Assembly: GCF_007431345.1 (NCBI RefSeq)
Contig: NZ_CP041730.1
Span: 1,674,001-1,738,000 of the forward strand
Reading direction: 5' to 3'
DNA length: 64,000 nt
Origin: Chitinimonas arctica
GTDB taxonomy: Bacteria; Pseudomonadota; Gammaproteobacteria; Burkholderiales; Chitinimonadaceae
Below the pieces are notes generated by a model. It made no database searches. It had not been told where the DNA came from and was given only the letters and a program-made list of their open reading frames with translations. A program made the position numbers and the translations under genes. Shown here piece by piece: positions 58,201 through 64,000 of the stretch (the first letter of the stretch is position 1; the number at the start of each line of letters is the position of its first letter).

Positions 58201-58427
58201 CCGACTGGAACGACAGCGCGATTCAAGCGAAGTTGGCGGCCACGCCGGCAGCCATGCAGCGTCCACCTAGCGTTTCCACCATTCGATCCGCTTCGGTCGA
58301 TCAACAGCTATCCGGCCTGGTCAACGCCATGGCAGCTTTCGCGCCGATGGATGCCGTGCAGTTGGAACAGTCCATGCCCGCGCATGAGCTGCACAAGACG
58401 ATATTTGCCGTAAATCGTTCGATGTAA
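52281..58427 (+). CDS. Giant RTX calcium-binding protein (hemolysin-type repeats)
   Basis: 2048 residues, GTG start. Residues 1-175 form an unknown head with one hydrophobic stretch (about 66-90). Residues 177-310 have FALDLDGDGVETT and EF-hand-like loops (DVNKNGSIDNGRE at 224, DSNQNGQLDAGD at 261, DLDQNG at 283), a block common in large RTX proteins. A Gly-rich linker lies at about 501-512. From about 675 on, nonapeptide repeats GGxGxDxLx alternate with six haemolysin-type calcium-binding-related modules (pattern ARGDGAD ... LVLDFGQGDQVTLIDYF ... FADGS), then a degenerate seventh. Calcium folds such repeats outside the cell after type I secretion. No ABC exporter, HlyD or TolC gene is in the window. 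No catalytic domain was recognised; adhesin, S-layer-like or toxin roles are all possible. Confidence 0.92.
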   Translation: MSSQDLQTFTSSISEEVGAFYGDVFGGKLPTPQNILTTADQEAITQNIDNLIDALDRGDELAAIQAVSQATAVTIVSVLAGVYLAAEAVPIRGVNFVVHTLKNKPGIVAKIINYFVSSQLDPIHVARWQNIGTRASFGLSAGYLLNQFINKTKTMGYGSQINDSVGLLFNKALLPRRDPFALDLDGDGVETTAANGTVLFDHTGNGVKFGTGWLASDDGWLVRDVNKNGSIDNGRELFGDATRLANDEAARDSFEAVRALDSNQNGQLDAGDTAWRELQIWRDLDQNGVSSNKELFSLEQLGVTEIATTGTYVNASGRNGNTVLYAGEYTKSDGSKGITQALNLGADYFHQSRPNKLTVSPETATLPDLQGSGGLRSLREAMTQSATLLNLVQQFTSANTRSSQQALLPAILEAWAQTDGSNVHPGEYGEVASRVNPGAPNAAVLSYGTHNGYDVWATTTVSDYSWIMRKLGVLEHFNGVDVATVATSQVETGARRVTSTGGGGSGGGGAVAARPAIEVQFREEDLKSLIESYRELSNSVFEALTTQTRLATWQDTIVLTISEQGIAYDFSGLEAQLMQQATQAPKETLLDLLSFTGTASSIPLQTTGWDYRSVVMQLADKFNLYDLVTKQGQPVVDAMPSQFDFVFAHEKENRGAWLLAPNLRPNSFLVSNGDFFGDSLIGSTGNDFLFGGVAADELNGRDGDDGLSGGLNNDKLAGGRGNDVLHGGVGNDELYGEEGNDKLLGEVGDDTLFGGHGDDNLIGDIGNDSLSGDEGNDIVDGGLGNDQLFGSWGNDKLLGETGDDSLAGDAGDDELIGGLGDDQFNGGEGNDTLIGGTGADYLHGNLGDDIYLYGRGDGADIVDDRNVQVGASNILQLRDLNRQDLISLRFAADEQLGSLVLEFGQGDRITMIDFFTRESIWRGDTGLSAIRFADGSETTLPTLLKEMGLTLGESSDRLIQPVSGAIKVDGGSGDDSLSGHAGDDTLKGSVGNDQINGGDGDDTLIGGVGNDHLLGGLGTNTFQYARGDGADKVDNLQGESAGANVLQLQDINRSELGLRYIMEGEVRSLVLDFGQGDQVTIIDYFNRLGAWAKDRYTGLSAIRFANGSEAGLPTLLAELGLTLSEGNDQYIHTSVFGVRIKGEGGDDSITGNAGNDQLEGGLGNDQFNAGDGDDTLIGGAGNDHLYGGQGNNSYIFARGDGADRIDHISTQGSAANVLHLQQLNRGDLSLRLDDEGGLSSLKLDFGQGDQVTLIDYFNRLGAWGKGGYTGLSGVRFADGSEASLPTLLAEFGLKLSENGDRYIHAPGSAVRIKGEGGDDSITGNAGNDQLEGGLGNDQFNAGDGDDTLIGGVGNDQLEGGLGNDQFNAGDGDDTLIGGVGNDYLYGGMGNNTYIFARGDGADRIDHISAQAGGANILRLQQLDRAELSMRISEEGGLSSLVLDFGHGDQVTLIDYFNRRIHWGSYTGFSAIQFADGTQVSLQTLLQDTGIQLGNANNQFALPSNLAARLYGEAGDDRLEGSTGNDILVGGTGSDFLSGGYGDDTYLFARGDGADIINDRYVQTGASNVLRLTDHNRSDLRLEVAADGQSLLLNLGAGDQINVIDLFARQRIWGGDTGLSAIQFADGSQIALTALLAEAGLRLGQGNNSFSQTVGVAIRVLGEEGDDSIVGHIGNDTLEGGIGNDQISASEGNDRIEGGAGNDNLFGDGGNDTLVGGIGSDFLTGGIGDDTYVFARGDGSDIINDRYTQDGARNVLRLTDLNRSDLRLDISADGRSLLLNFGQGDQINVIDFFPRQVVWNGDTALSLVQFADGSQASLTTLLKEMGLKLGAANDTFSQPVAAGIQVNGEAGNDTINGGKGDDLLTGGLDQDVLVGNGGNDTLAGDNGNDQLQGGAGSDTYVFAKGAGVDRLLDNAGNDTVQFTDVKSTDVTAVQKIDSHLVIKYGNNDQLTVENYFDAGNPAAYRIEQFRFSDNTDWNDSAIQAKLAATPAAMQRPPSVSTIRSASVDQQLSGLVNAMAAFAPMDAVQLEQSMPAHELHKTIFAVNRSM
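56260..56421 (+). repeat. Perfect 81-bp tandem duplication inside the RTX gene
   Basis: Two identical 81-bp units (56260-56340 and 56341-56421), each encoding three RTX nonapeptides (27 residues, NDQLEGGLGNDQFNAGDGDD...). Identity at every base including third positions marks a recent event, while other modules differ. A less exact copy lies near 55735-55815. Confidence 0.93.
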
Positions 58428-58448
58428 GCCAAGTCCGCTTGGTCGATA

Positions 58449-58478
58449 GCAGGGGGCCTAGCTTGCTAGGCCCCCTGC
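58449..58478 (+). terminator. Terminator hairpin after the RTX gene
   Basis: Perfect 12-bp GC-rich stem gcagggggccta / taggccccctgc with a 6-nt loop, 21 bp after the stop. No T-run follows. Confidence 0.7.
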
Positions 58479-58499
58479 GCACCTACACCCGGCCTCGCG

Positions 58500-58526
58500 C
58501 TTGCGCGTATGAGCCATGTCCCCATG
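58500..58526 (+). promoter_or_regulatory. Sigma-32-type heat-shock promoter of rpoH
   Basis: CTTGCGC (58500-58506), 13-bp spacer, CCCCATGCA (from 58520). It matches the RpoH consensus CTTGAAA-N11-16-CCCCATnT except in the last part of the -35. It lies 100-127 bp upstream of rpoH, so RpoH may drive its own gene. Confidence 0.6.
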
Positions 58527-58553
58527 CATTTATACCGGAACTTTCCCTACTGA

Positions 58554-58580
58554 TTGGCACTCCTCTCATGAGAGTGCTAA
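58554..58580. promoter_or_regulatory. CIRCE operator (HrcA site) upstream of rpoH
   Basis: TTGGCACTC-N9-GAGTGCTAA; the consensus is TTAGCACTC-N9-GAGTGCTAA, so 17 of 18 bases match and the 9-bp spacer is exact. It sits in the rpoH leader, 47 bp before the ATG and just downstream of the sigma-32-like promoter, where a bound HrcA repressor would block transcription. Confidence 0.9.
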
Positions 58581-58626
58581 TATCAGCGCGCCGAGTAAGT
58601 TAACGGCGCATAGGAGCAATACCACG

Positions 58627-59475
58627 ATGACCACGATGACCCTGCCGGTACTTTCCTCGGGCGACAGCCTGGATCGGTATATCCAGCAAATCAGTGCTAT
58701 CCCGATGCTGACGCAGGAGGAAGAAACCTCGCTGGCCACGCGCCTGCATGAGCACAACGATCTGGAAGCCGCCGGAAAACTGGTGATGTCGCATCTACGG
58801 GTGGTGGCCTCCATCGCCCGAGGCTACGCCGGTTACGGCCTGCCGCAGGCCGACTTGATACAAGAAGGCAATATCGGCCTGATGAAGGCGGTAAAGCGCT
58901 TCGAGCCCGCGCGCGGCGTGCGGCTCTACTCGTTCGCGGTCCATTGGGTCCGCGCCGAGATCCACGAATACATCCTGCGCAACTGGCGACTGGTGCGTAT
59001 CGCCACCACCAAGGCGCAGCGCAAACTGTTCTTCAACCTGCGCAGCATGAAGAGCAGCCTGAACGCGCTTACCCATAAGGAGGCGCAGCAGATCGCCGAC
59101 GATCTGGGCGTCAAGCGCGAGGAAGTGCTGGAGATGGAAACCCGCATGACCGGCCACGATGTGGCGCTGGTGGCGGACGATGGCGATGACGAGAGCTATG
59201 CTCCGATCGACTGGCTGGCCGATAACGACAATGAGCCGGTAGCGGTGCTGGAACGGCGTGCGACCGATCGGCTGCAAGGCGAGGATCTGCATGCGGCGCT
59301 AGGGTCGCTGGATGATCGCAGCCGCCGGATTGTCGAAGCGCGCTGGCTGAGCGACGACAGCGGCGCGACCTTGCATGAGCTGGCGGATGAATTCGGCGTT
59401 TCCGCCGAGCGAATTCGGCAGATCGAGGTGAAGGCGCTGCAGAAGATGAAGACAGCGTTGGCTGTCGCGGCTTGA
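58627..59475 (+). CDS. rpoH: RNA polymerase heat-shock sigma factor 32
   Basis: 282 residues. Region 2 contains LIQEGNIGLMKAVKRFEP and the -10-binding helix VHWVRAEIHEYILRNWRLVRIATTKAQRKLFFNLR; the last nine residues are the RpoH box, specific to sigma-32. Region 4.2 is ATLHELADEFGVSAERIRQIE. AGGAGC lies upstream of the ATG at 58627. Upstream frame up to 58516 crosses the CIRCE element and is not coding. It normally follows ftsX; here 16.3 kb of accessory DNA separates them. Confidence 0.96.
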   Translation: MTTMTLPVLSSGDSLDRYIQQISAIPMLTQEEETSLATRLHEHNDLEAAGKLVMSHLRVVASIARGYAGYGLPQADLIQEGNIGLMKAVKRFEPARGVRLYSFAVHWVRAEIHEYILRNWRLVRIATTKAQRKLFFNLRSMKSSLNALTHKEAQQIADDLGVKREEVLEMETRMTGHDVALVADDGDDESYAPIDWLADNDNEPVAVLERRATDRLQGEDLHAALGSLDDRSRRIVEARWLSDDSGATLHELADEFGVSAERIRQIEVKALQKMKTALAVAA

Positions 59476-59489
59476 CGGTAGTCGGTGGC

Positions 59490-59526
59490 AAAAAAGCGCG
59501 TCGAGCCATTCGACGCGCTTTTTTTA
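59490..59526 (+). terminator. Rho-independent terminator of rpoH
   Basis: Arms aaaaaagcgcgtcga / tcgacgcgctttttt with a 5-nt loop and a run of T. 15 bp after the stop. Confidence 0.93.
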
Positions 59527-59819
59527 TGGCTGAGCCTAAACGTACCAGACCAACCACGGCGGCAAGACCGACACGCGAAGGCCATACTACGCGGGCCCGG
59601 AAACCCTCCGAGGGTTAAATGCCGTTCGGCATTTTTATCACGCCACTTGTCGAAAAAAATAACTAGGCAACTCAAAGCGCTAGCTGATCACCTAACATGG
59701 TGGATGCACATGCTACTCATGAGGGTTTGATAGCTTGCAGCAATTTGAAGTATGCTAACGGGATGAATAGGCGTGCCTTAATACAGCGGCCTCCCCTTTC
59801 AATTTTGCATCAGCAGCTA
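59527..59819. other. Non-coding stretch between rpoH and IS630
   Basis: 293 bp without a gene. It contains a second terminator-like hairpin AAATGCCG-TT-CGGCATTT followed by T (59617-59636), which may close a lost or now separated gene. The rest shows nothing recognisable. Confidence 0.5.
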
Positions 59820-60999
59820 GTGTGGTGTCTCAAAAGTAGAATTAATTAAATATTTGGTATAATTGTCGTAGTTCAATAGCTCATGGAGACTATGACGATG
59901 ACCAGAACGGGCCGCCCGATCAAGAAGCTGGAACTATCCGAAGAGCAGCGCAGAGAGCTGAATGCACGTTTGGCGCTGCGCAAGGCGCCGGCCGATGAGA
60001 AGCTACGAATTCAGATTGTGCTCAGTTGTGCTGACGGCGAAGGAGGCAAAGAGATCGCGAAGCGGCTGGATACCACTGCGCAGACCGTCTCAAGGTGGCG
60101 TCGTCGGTACGAGTCGTATGGTCTGGCAGGGCTGACCGATGCACCGAGGTCGGGGCGGCCTCGCACGGTGCTAGACGAACACGTTCAGGCGGTGATTGAT
60201 CGTGTCCGGAACAGTAAGCCTACTGACGCGACGCACTGGAGCGTGCGCACGATGAGCAAGGCAACAGGCGTGTCGGCGTCCACAGTGCAGCGCATTTGGC
60301 ACGCGTTCGGGCTCAAGCCCCATCGGCTGGAGACGTTCAAGTTTTCCACCGATCCGAATTTTGTCGATAAGGTCCGCGATGTGGTGGGCTTGTACCTCGC
60401 CCCGCCGGATCGTGCCTTGGTGCTCTGCGTGGATGAGAAGAGCCAGATTCAGGCACTGGATAGAACGCAGCCTTCACTTCCGCTTACGTTCGGCAAAGCA
60501 GAAACCCGGACACACGATTACAAGCGGCACGGGACGACTTCGCTGTTCGCAGCTCTGGATGTGGCCACTGGCAAGGTCATTGGCCAACTCAAACGTCGCC
60601 ACCGGAGCGTCGAATTTCTGCAGTTCCTCAATACCATCGACGCAAGCGTACCGGCAGACCTGGATATCCACCTGATCATGGACAATTACGGGACGCACAA
60701 GACGGAGAAGGTGCGTGCCTGGTTCGCCAGCAGGCCACGCTACCATCTGCACTTCACGCCAACTTCGGCCTCCTGGCTCAACCTTGTGGAGCGTTTTTTC
60801 TCACAAATCAGTGAGAAGTGGATCAAGCGTAGTGCCCACAGCAGCGTCGCCGATCTAGAGCAGTCAATCCGCCACTACTTGGACATCCACAACACCAACC
60901 CGAAGCCCTTTGTATGGCGCAAAAGCGCAGATTCAATCCTTGAGGCCATTGCTCGTGCAGGCAAAGTTATTAATTAATGCTGTTTCAGGTACACCACAC
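59820..60999 (+). mobile_element. Complete IS630-family insertion sequence
   Basis: About 1180 bp. Ends carry inverted GTGTGGTGT / ACACCACAC, with partial match further in (both sides read into ATTAATTAA). Each end is flanked by TA (59818-59819 and 61000-61001), in CTAG context, as expected for IS630/Tc1-type TA target duplication. One intact transposase inside. Confidence 0.88.
59883..60977 (+). CDS. IS630-family transposase
   Basis: 364 residues, uninterrupted. N-terminal helix-turn-helix (KEIAKRLDTTAQTVSRWRRRYESYGLAGLTD) and winged region. DDE catalytic set: VLCVDEKSQIQALDR (first Asp), HLIMDNYGTHKTEKV (second Asp), SWLNLVERFFSQIS (Glu). ATG at 59898 (MTRTGRPIKKLEL), 9 bp after GGAG, is a likely alternative start. 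The element looks capable of moving. Confidence 0.93.
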   Translation: METMTMTRTGRPIKKLELSEEQRRELNARLALRKAPADEKLRIQIVLSCADGEGGKEIAKRLDTTAQTVSRWRRRYESYGLAGLTDAPRSGRPRTVLDEHVQAVIDRVRNSKPTDATHWSVRTMSKATGVSASTVQRIWHAFGLKPHRLETFKFSTDPNFVDKVRDVVGLYLAPPDRALVLCVDEKSQIQALDRTQPSLPLTFGKAETRTHDYKRHGTTSLFAALDVATGKVIGQLKRRHRSVEFLQFLNTIDASVPADLDIHLIMDNYGTHKTEKVRAWFASRPRYHLHFTPTSASWLNLVERFFSQISEKWIKRSAHSSVADLEQSIRHYLDIHNTNPKPFVWRKSADSILEAIARAGKVIN

Positions 61000-61019
61000 T
61001 AGCAAGGTAAGGAATTAAC

Positions 61020-61427
61020 ATGTCGATAGATCTTTGCCAAATCATTGAGCTGCCAAAAATCCATGACCCACGAGGGAATCTCACGTTTATTGAGTCGAAC
61101 AATCAAATCCCGTTCGATATTAAGCGTGTCTTTTATTTATATGACGTACCCACGGCCTCGGACCGTGGTGCGCACGCCCATAAAACCCTACATCAGTTCC
61201 TGGTTTGCTTGTCCGGCAGTTTCGACGTAGCGGTCGATGACGGCTCCAATAAGAAAATCATCCATATGAATCGCCCATGGCAAGGCTTGCACATCCCGCC
61301 GATGATCTGGGCATCCGAGATTAATTTCGATGCCGGTTCGGTGTGCTTGGTATTAGCATCCGCACTTTATGATGAATCGGACTACTATCGTAAATACGAG
61401 GAATACCTTGCCGCACTGGTAAAATAG
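61020..61427 (+). CDS. Sugar-nucleotide 3,4-ketoisomerase (FdtA/QdtA, WxcM-like cupin)
   Basis: 135 residues, one cupin. Motifs KIHDPRGNLTFIES at the start, RGAHAHKTLHQFLVCLSGSFDVAVDDG (HxH catalytic pair) and GLHIPPMIWASEINFD. The family isomerises dTDP-4-keto-6-deoxyglucose to the 3-keto form (FdtA or QdtA), the step before an FdtB-type aminotransferase, which is at 62769. The IS630 right end lies only 20 bp before the start; AAGGAATTAAC supplies the ribosome site. Confidence 0.9.
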   Translation: MSIDLCQIIELPKIHDPRGNLTFIESNNQIPFDIKRVFYLYDVPTASDRGAHAHKTLHQFLVCLSGSFDVAVDDGSNKKIIHMNRPWQGLHIPPMIWASEINFDAGSVCLVLASALYDESDYYRKYEEYLAALVK

Positions 61428-61472
61428 AATCCGCCCGACCAGCACCCATTCGGGTACTTGGTAGGGCGGATT
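61428..61472. terminator. Bidirectional terminator between convergent sugar genes
   Basis: Arms aatccgccc / gggcggatt start exactly after the ketoisomerase stop; the 3' side is 6 bp from the stop of the convergent gene at 61478. Confidence 0.75.
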
Positions 61473-61477
61473 AGGCT

Positions 61478-62731
61478 TTACCAAGCGTAGAACGATTGCA
61501 GTTCCGGTTTTTCCTTGGCATGAATCAGCCTGGCATATTCGGACAGACGGACCAAGTGATTGAAAAACTCGGCCGGCTGATAACGCTGTCGATAGGCATC
61601 GCCAAACCGGCGGCCCAAATCGATACAGGCTTCGGGATCGGCCAGCGCTTGGCTGACCGATGCCTGGATACTCTCCTCGCTGAAGTCGAATGCTCGCTCA
61701 TTCAGCGCAGGCATCACCCCTTCCAGCCAGTTGGATTTATTGGTCAGGCCAAATGTATAAAGGCCGGCGGCCCGCATCATGCGCTCGTGGCAGGAGTTAT
61801 TCACATTCGGCGACATGTCGATAATGCCCAGCGCGTCCTGGATCACGGTGTTACAGGCGTGGAAATCCACCGTCTCCACAATGCGCGCCTGGGCATTGCT
61901 CATATCAAGATGGTCCCAGTTGGCGCCTTGGATCAACACAGGGAAGGGTAGCAGTGCCTTGGCTATCATGGTCGACTTGATCCGCCGCATATAATCGTCG
62001 AGCTGTGCGACGTACAATCGTACAATATCCTTCATGCCACGGATATCGATTTTCTGGTCGGCCAGGTAGTTGGCAACGATTTCATGCGACGGGAAGGTTT
62101 GCGCACTTAGGGCAGCAGGCTTACAAAACTCCGCGAGTTCCAGTAGCTGTTCAGCCATCCTGGGCGCCAGCTTTTCCCGCCACATCCTGGTCAGCTCATC
62201 GACGGAGCCGCCGTTCTTGATATAGATCAGTTTACCTTGCTTCTTGCGCTGGAAATCTACTTGCTCGCGCGCTACATCGGCCACCAGCCAGGGATCGCAG
62301 CATGCTGAAATAGCCTTGCTATTGGGTAGCATCCAACGGTGGAATGCCGTGAATTCCTCACTGACATATAGATTGACCGAATTTGCCGGAAAATCGGCGT
62401 GTCTATCCAGGAAGTAAGCGGGCGAATCGCCATGCAACTTGATCAACGGGATATTGAAGTGTTCCCAAATATTGATCGGTTGATTATCAGGCCCTGCCGC
62501 ACTGAAATCCTGGCCCACGCCAAGATAGGTCAGTGCGAATAAAATCGTTCCGCTTTCAATGGCGCGCGAGAACCGCTCGATATCCTCTACTTGCCATTTG
62601 CTGACATCGAAATATTCGGTACGCACGCCTTGTTCGCCAATCAACACCGCTAGCGAAGTCATCATGCCATTGATGGCATCGCCACTGCCTGCGCCGGACA
62701 GTATGATTACCGTGGGTTGTAGTTTATCCAT
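61478..62731 (-). CDS. Putative glycosyltransferase-like protein (CgeB-like C-terminus)
   Basis: 417 residues. No firm family. The N-terminal part starts TVIILSGAGSGDAINGMMTSLAVL, like the Gly-rich start of GT-B enzymes. The C-terminal part (DALGIIDMSPNVNNSCHERMMRAAGLYTFGLTNKSNWLEG) resembles the CgeB/glycosyltransferase-1 segment where an asparagine-rich motif and Glu-Arg bind the nucleotide sugar. It sits between the ketoisomerase and aminotransferase genes, so a sugar-transfer role in the same glycan is plausible. 37 bp after the aminotransferase stop, same strand. Confidence 0.6.
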   Translation of the reverse strand: MDKLQPTVIILSGAGSGDAINGMMTSLAVLIGEQGVRTEYFDVSKWQVEDIERFSRAIESGTILFALTYLGVGQDFSAAGPDNQPINIWEHFNIPLIKLHGDSPAYFLDRHADFPANSVNLYVSEEFTAFHRWMLPNSKAISACCDPWLVADVAREQVDFQRKKQGKLIYIKNGGSVDELTRMWREKLAPRMAEQLLELAEFCKPAALSAQTFPSHEIVANYLADQKIDIRGMKDIVRLYVAQLDDYMRRIKSTMIAKALLPFPVLIQGANWDHLDMSNAQARIVETVDFHACNTVIQDALGIIDMSPNVNNSCHERMMRAAGLYTFGLTNKSNWLEGVMPALNERAFDFSEESIQASVSQALADPEACIDLGRRFGDAYRQRYQPAEFFNHLVRLSEYARLIHAKEKPELQSFYAW

Positions 62732-62768
62732 ATATTTCTCTACGTTTGGTAGGTTACACGGACGGCCC

Positions 62769-63893
62769 TTAGGCCTGCCCATCAAAAAAGCTGCGAATAC
62801 TGGCGCAGACCCGATCCACGTCGGTCAGCGACAATTGCGGATAGAGAGGTAGACTGAGTGTCTCGCGGTGGATTGCCTCGGCTATGGGATAGTCGCCGCT
62901 GCGTTTGCCCAGATCGGCGTATGCAGGCTGCAAATGAGGTGGAATGGGATAGTGCACCAGGGTCGAAATACCATCCTGGGCCAAGTGTGCCTGGAGTGCG
63001 TCGCGCTGCGGGCTACGCACGGTATACAGATGCCAGACCGATTCCCCTTCGGCACCGAGGGGCGGACGGCTCAAGTCCGCTATTCCAGCCAGACCTTGGT
63101 TGTAACGCTGGGCGATGGCGCTTCGCGCCGCATTCCATCCATCCAGAAGCGGCAGTTTGCAGAGCAGGAAAGCCGCTTGCAATTCATCAAGCCGGCTATT
63201 GAAGCCGGTCACCAGATTTTCGTATTTCTTGGCGGAACCGTAATTGCGCAGCAGTCGCAGCCGTTCAGCCAGCGCATCGTCATTGGTCGTTACCGCACCG
63301 CCATCGCCCAGCGCACCCAAGTTCTTGCCGGGATAGAAACTGAATCCGGCGGCATCGCCCAGATTGCCGGCCCGACGCCCGTCAAGGGAAGCACCATGGG
63401 CTTGAGCTGCGTCTTCCAGCAGCGTCAGGCCGTGCTTCCGGCAGACAGCGACAATGGCATCCATTTCCGCCGCGCGACCGTACAAATGTACCGCGATCAC
63501 TGCGCGGGTGCGCGGTGTAATGGCGGCTTCCAGCAGGCTGGGATCCAAGTTGCAGCTGTCCTGCCTCGGTTCCACCGGCACTGGCGTGGCACCGCAATAG
63601 GTGACGGCCAGCCAAGTCGCGATATAGGTATTGGAAGGGACGATCACCTCGTCCCCCTCTCCTACCCCCCAGCCTCGCAGTACCAGATGCAAGGCTTCCA
63701 GGCCGTTACCTACCCCTATGCAATGCTTGGCGCCACAGTATTCGGCGAATGCCTTCTCGAATTCGCCGACGCGAGGGCCGAGAATAAGCTGTGAATTCTG
63801 CACGACCGATTCAAGCTGCCGCTGAAATTCGGGCAAGAGCGCTTGATGCATGTCCTGCAGATTGAGAAAAGGAATGGGGTCAGGCTTTTGCAT
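62769..63893 (-). CDS. DegT/DnrJ/EryC1-family sugar aminotransferase (FdtB-like)
   Basis: 374 residues. PLP enzyme: GNGLEALHLVLRGWGVGEGDEVIVPSNTY, EDAAQAHGAS (PLP-ring Asp) and the Schiff-base Lys in GFSFYPGKNLGALGDGGA. NYGSAKKYENLVTGFNSRLDELQAAFL is the usual nucleotide-sugar region. With the FdtA-type isomerase it would make dTDP-3-amino-3,6-dideoxyhexose (Fuc3N or Qui3N type) for surface glycans. QdtB is the alternative to FdtB and cannot be separated by eye. Confidence 0.92.
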   Translation of the reverse strand: MQKPDPIPFLNLQDMHQALLPEFQRQLESVVQNSQLILGPRVGEFEKAFAEYCGAKHCIGVGNGLEALHLVLRGWGVGEGDEVIVPSNTYIATWLAVTYCGATPVPVEPRQDSCNLDPSLLEAAITPRTRAVIAVHLYGRAAEMDAIVAVCRKHGLTLLEDAAQAHGASLDGRRAGNLGDAAGFSFYPGKNLGALGDGGAVTTNDDALAERLRLLRNYGSAKKYENLVTGFNSRLDELQAAFLLCKLPLLDGWNAARSAIAQRYNQGLAGIADLSRPPLGAEGESVWHLYTVRSPQRDALQAHLAQDGISTLVHYPIPPHLQPAYADLGKRSGDYPIAEAIHRETLSLPLYPQLSLTDVDRVCASIRSFFDGQA

Positions 63894-63914
63894 GGATTAC
63901 CGCCGGAATATTCG

Positions 63915-63950
63915 TTGTCGTTCGACAATCCGTCCAGGTCCGGACGGATT
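63915..63950. other. Two tandem hairpins upstream of the aminotransferase gene
   Basis: ttgtcg-tt-cgacaa (63915-63928) and aatccgtcc-N6-ggacggatt (63927-63950). The second resembles the terminator arms at 61428. They lie between the aminotransferase start and a likely upstream stop codon at 63977, so one may be a terminator for the upstream gene. Confidence 0.5.
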
Positions 63951-63976
63951 ACCTTAGGCCAGTGCGCTGAACTTCC

Positions 63977-64000
63977 TTAAACCTTGCGCGCCACGACGGC
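63977..64000 (-). CDS. Possible 3' end of an upstream gene, cut by the window
   Basis: On the minus strand the last 24 bases read Ala-Val-Val-Ala-Arg-Lys-Val followed by TAA (63979-63977). The position just before the tandem hairpins fits a gene end, but seven codons cannot prove it. Confidence 0.3.
   Translation of the reverse strand, partial: AVVARKV

Overview
The window is GC-rich bacterial chromosome, apart from a few AT-rich patches. Gene order and gene content point to a betaproteobacterium, probably of the Neisseriales/Chitinimonas type. Indicators are DUF4124 and PEP-CTERM proteins, a MutL with an endonuclease motif like that of Neisseria MutL, GTP-dependent PEP carboxykinase, a PPi-type phosphofructokinase, and an rpoH preceded by a CIRCE operator. 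The genus assignment is inference; no rRNA or tRNA gene was seen.

Layout. 1-14.4 kb is mostly housekeeping: a truncated MHYT-GGDEF-EAL protein, the divergent tesA / ybbA-ybbP set, an S9 peptidase with a perfect 20-bp palindrome upstream, exonuclease III, a DUF4124-glutaredoxin-like protein, a coupled DUF2520-trmO-recG group, and convergent xseA. A leucine-rich-repeat (LRR) gene (14.9 kb) precedes exbB-exbD, lpxK-Trm112-kdsB, adk, a hemolysin III-type membrane protein, an SRPBCC protein and a PPi-type phosphofructokinase. A second LRR gene (23.4 kb) lies in an AT-rich pocket before pckG.

26.5-42.3 kb is core again: mutL-membrane protein-miaA, a stand-alone receiver, tsaE-amiC divergent from queG, murI, a lipoprotein, purB, a PEP-CTERM protein, a YdgA-like protein, rsmD and ftsY-ftsE-ftsX. 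In many proteobacteria ftsX is followed by rpoH. Here rpoH lies 16.3 kb further on (58.6 kb).

The intervening block (42.3-58.5 kb) is accessory. It holds NTF2-like, GNAT and rhodanese genes opposite a MocR/PdxR regulator. A LysR gene faces a redox operon (AhpD-like, GST, and a three-domain PNPOx-flavoreductase-ferredoxin fusion). Then come a DinB protein, an orphan gene, a decayed IS66 fragment, and a bicistron of a small membrane protein plus a 2048-residue RTX protein carrying an exact 81-bp internal duplication.

rpoH has a sigma-32-like promoter and a CIRCE element in its leader, so both heat-shock circuits appear to meet there. The right end (59.8-64 kb) has an intact IS630-family element, flanked by TA, that ends 20 bp from an FdtA-type sugar ketoisomerase. 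Convergent to that gene are a glycosyltransferase-like protein and an FdtB-type aminotransferase, suggesting the edge of a surface-polysaccharide locus.
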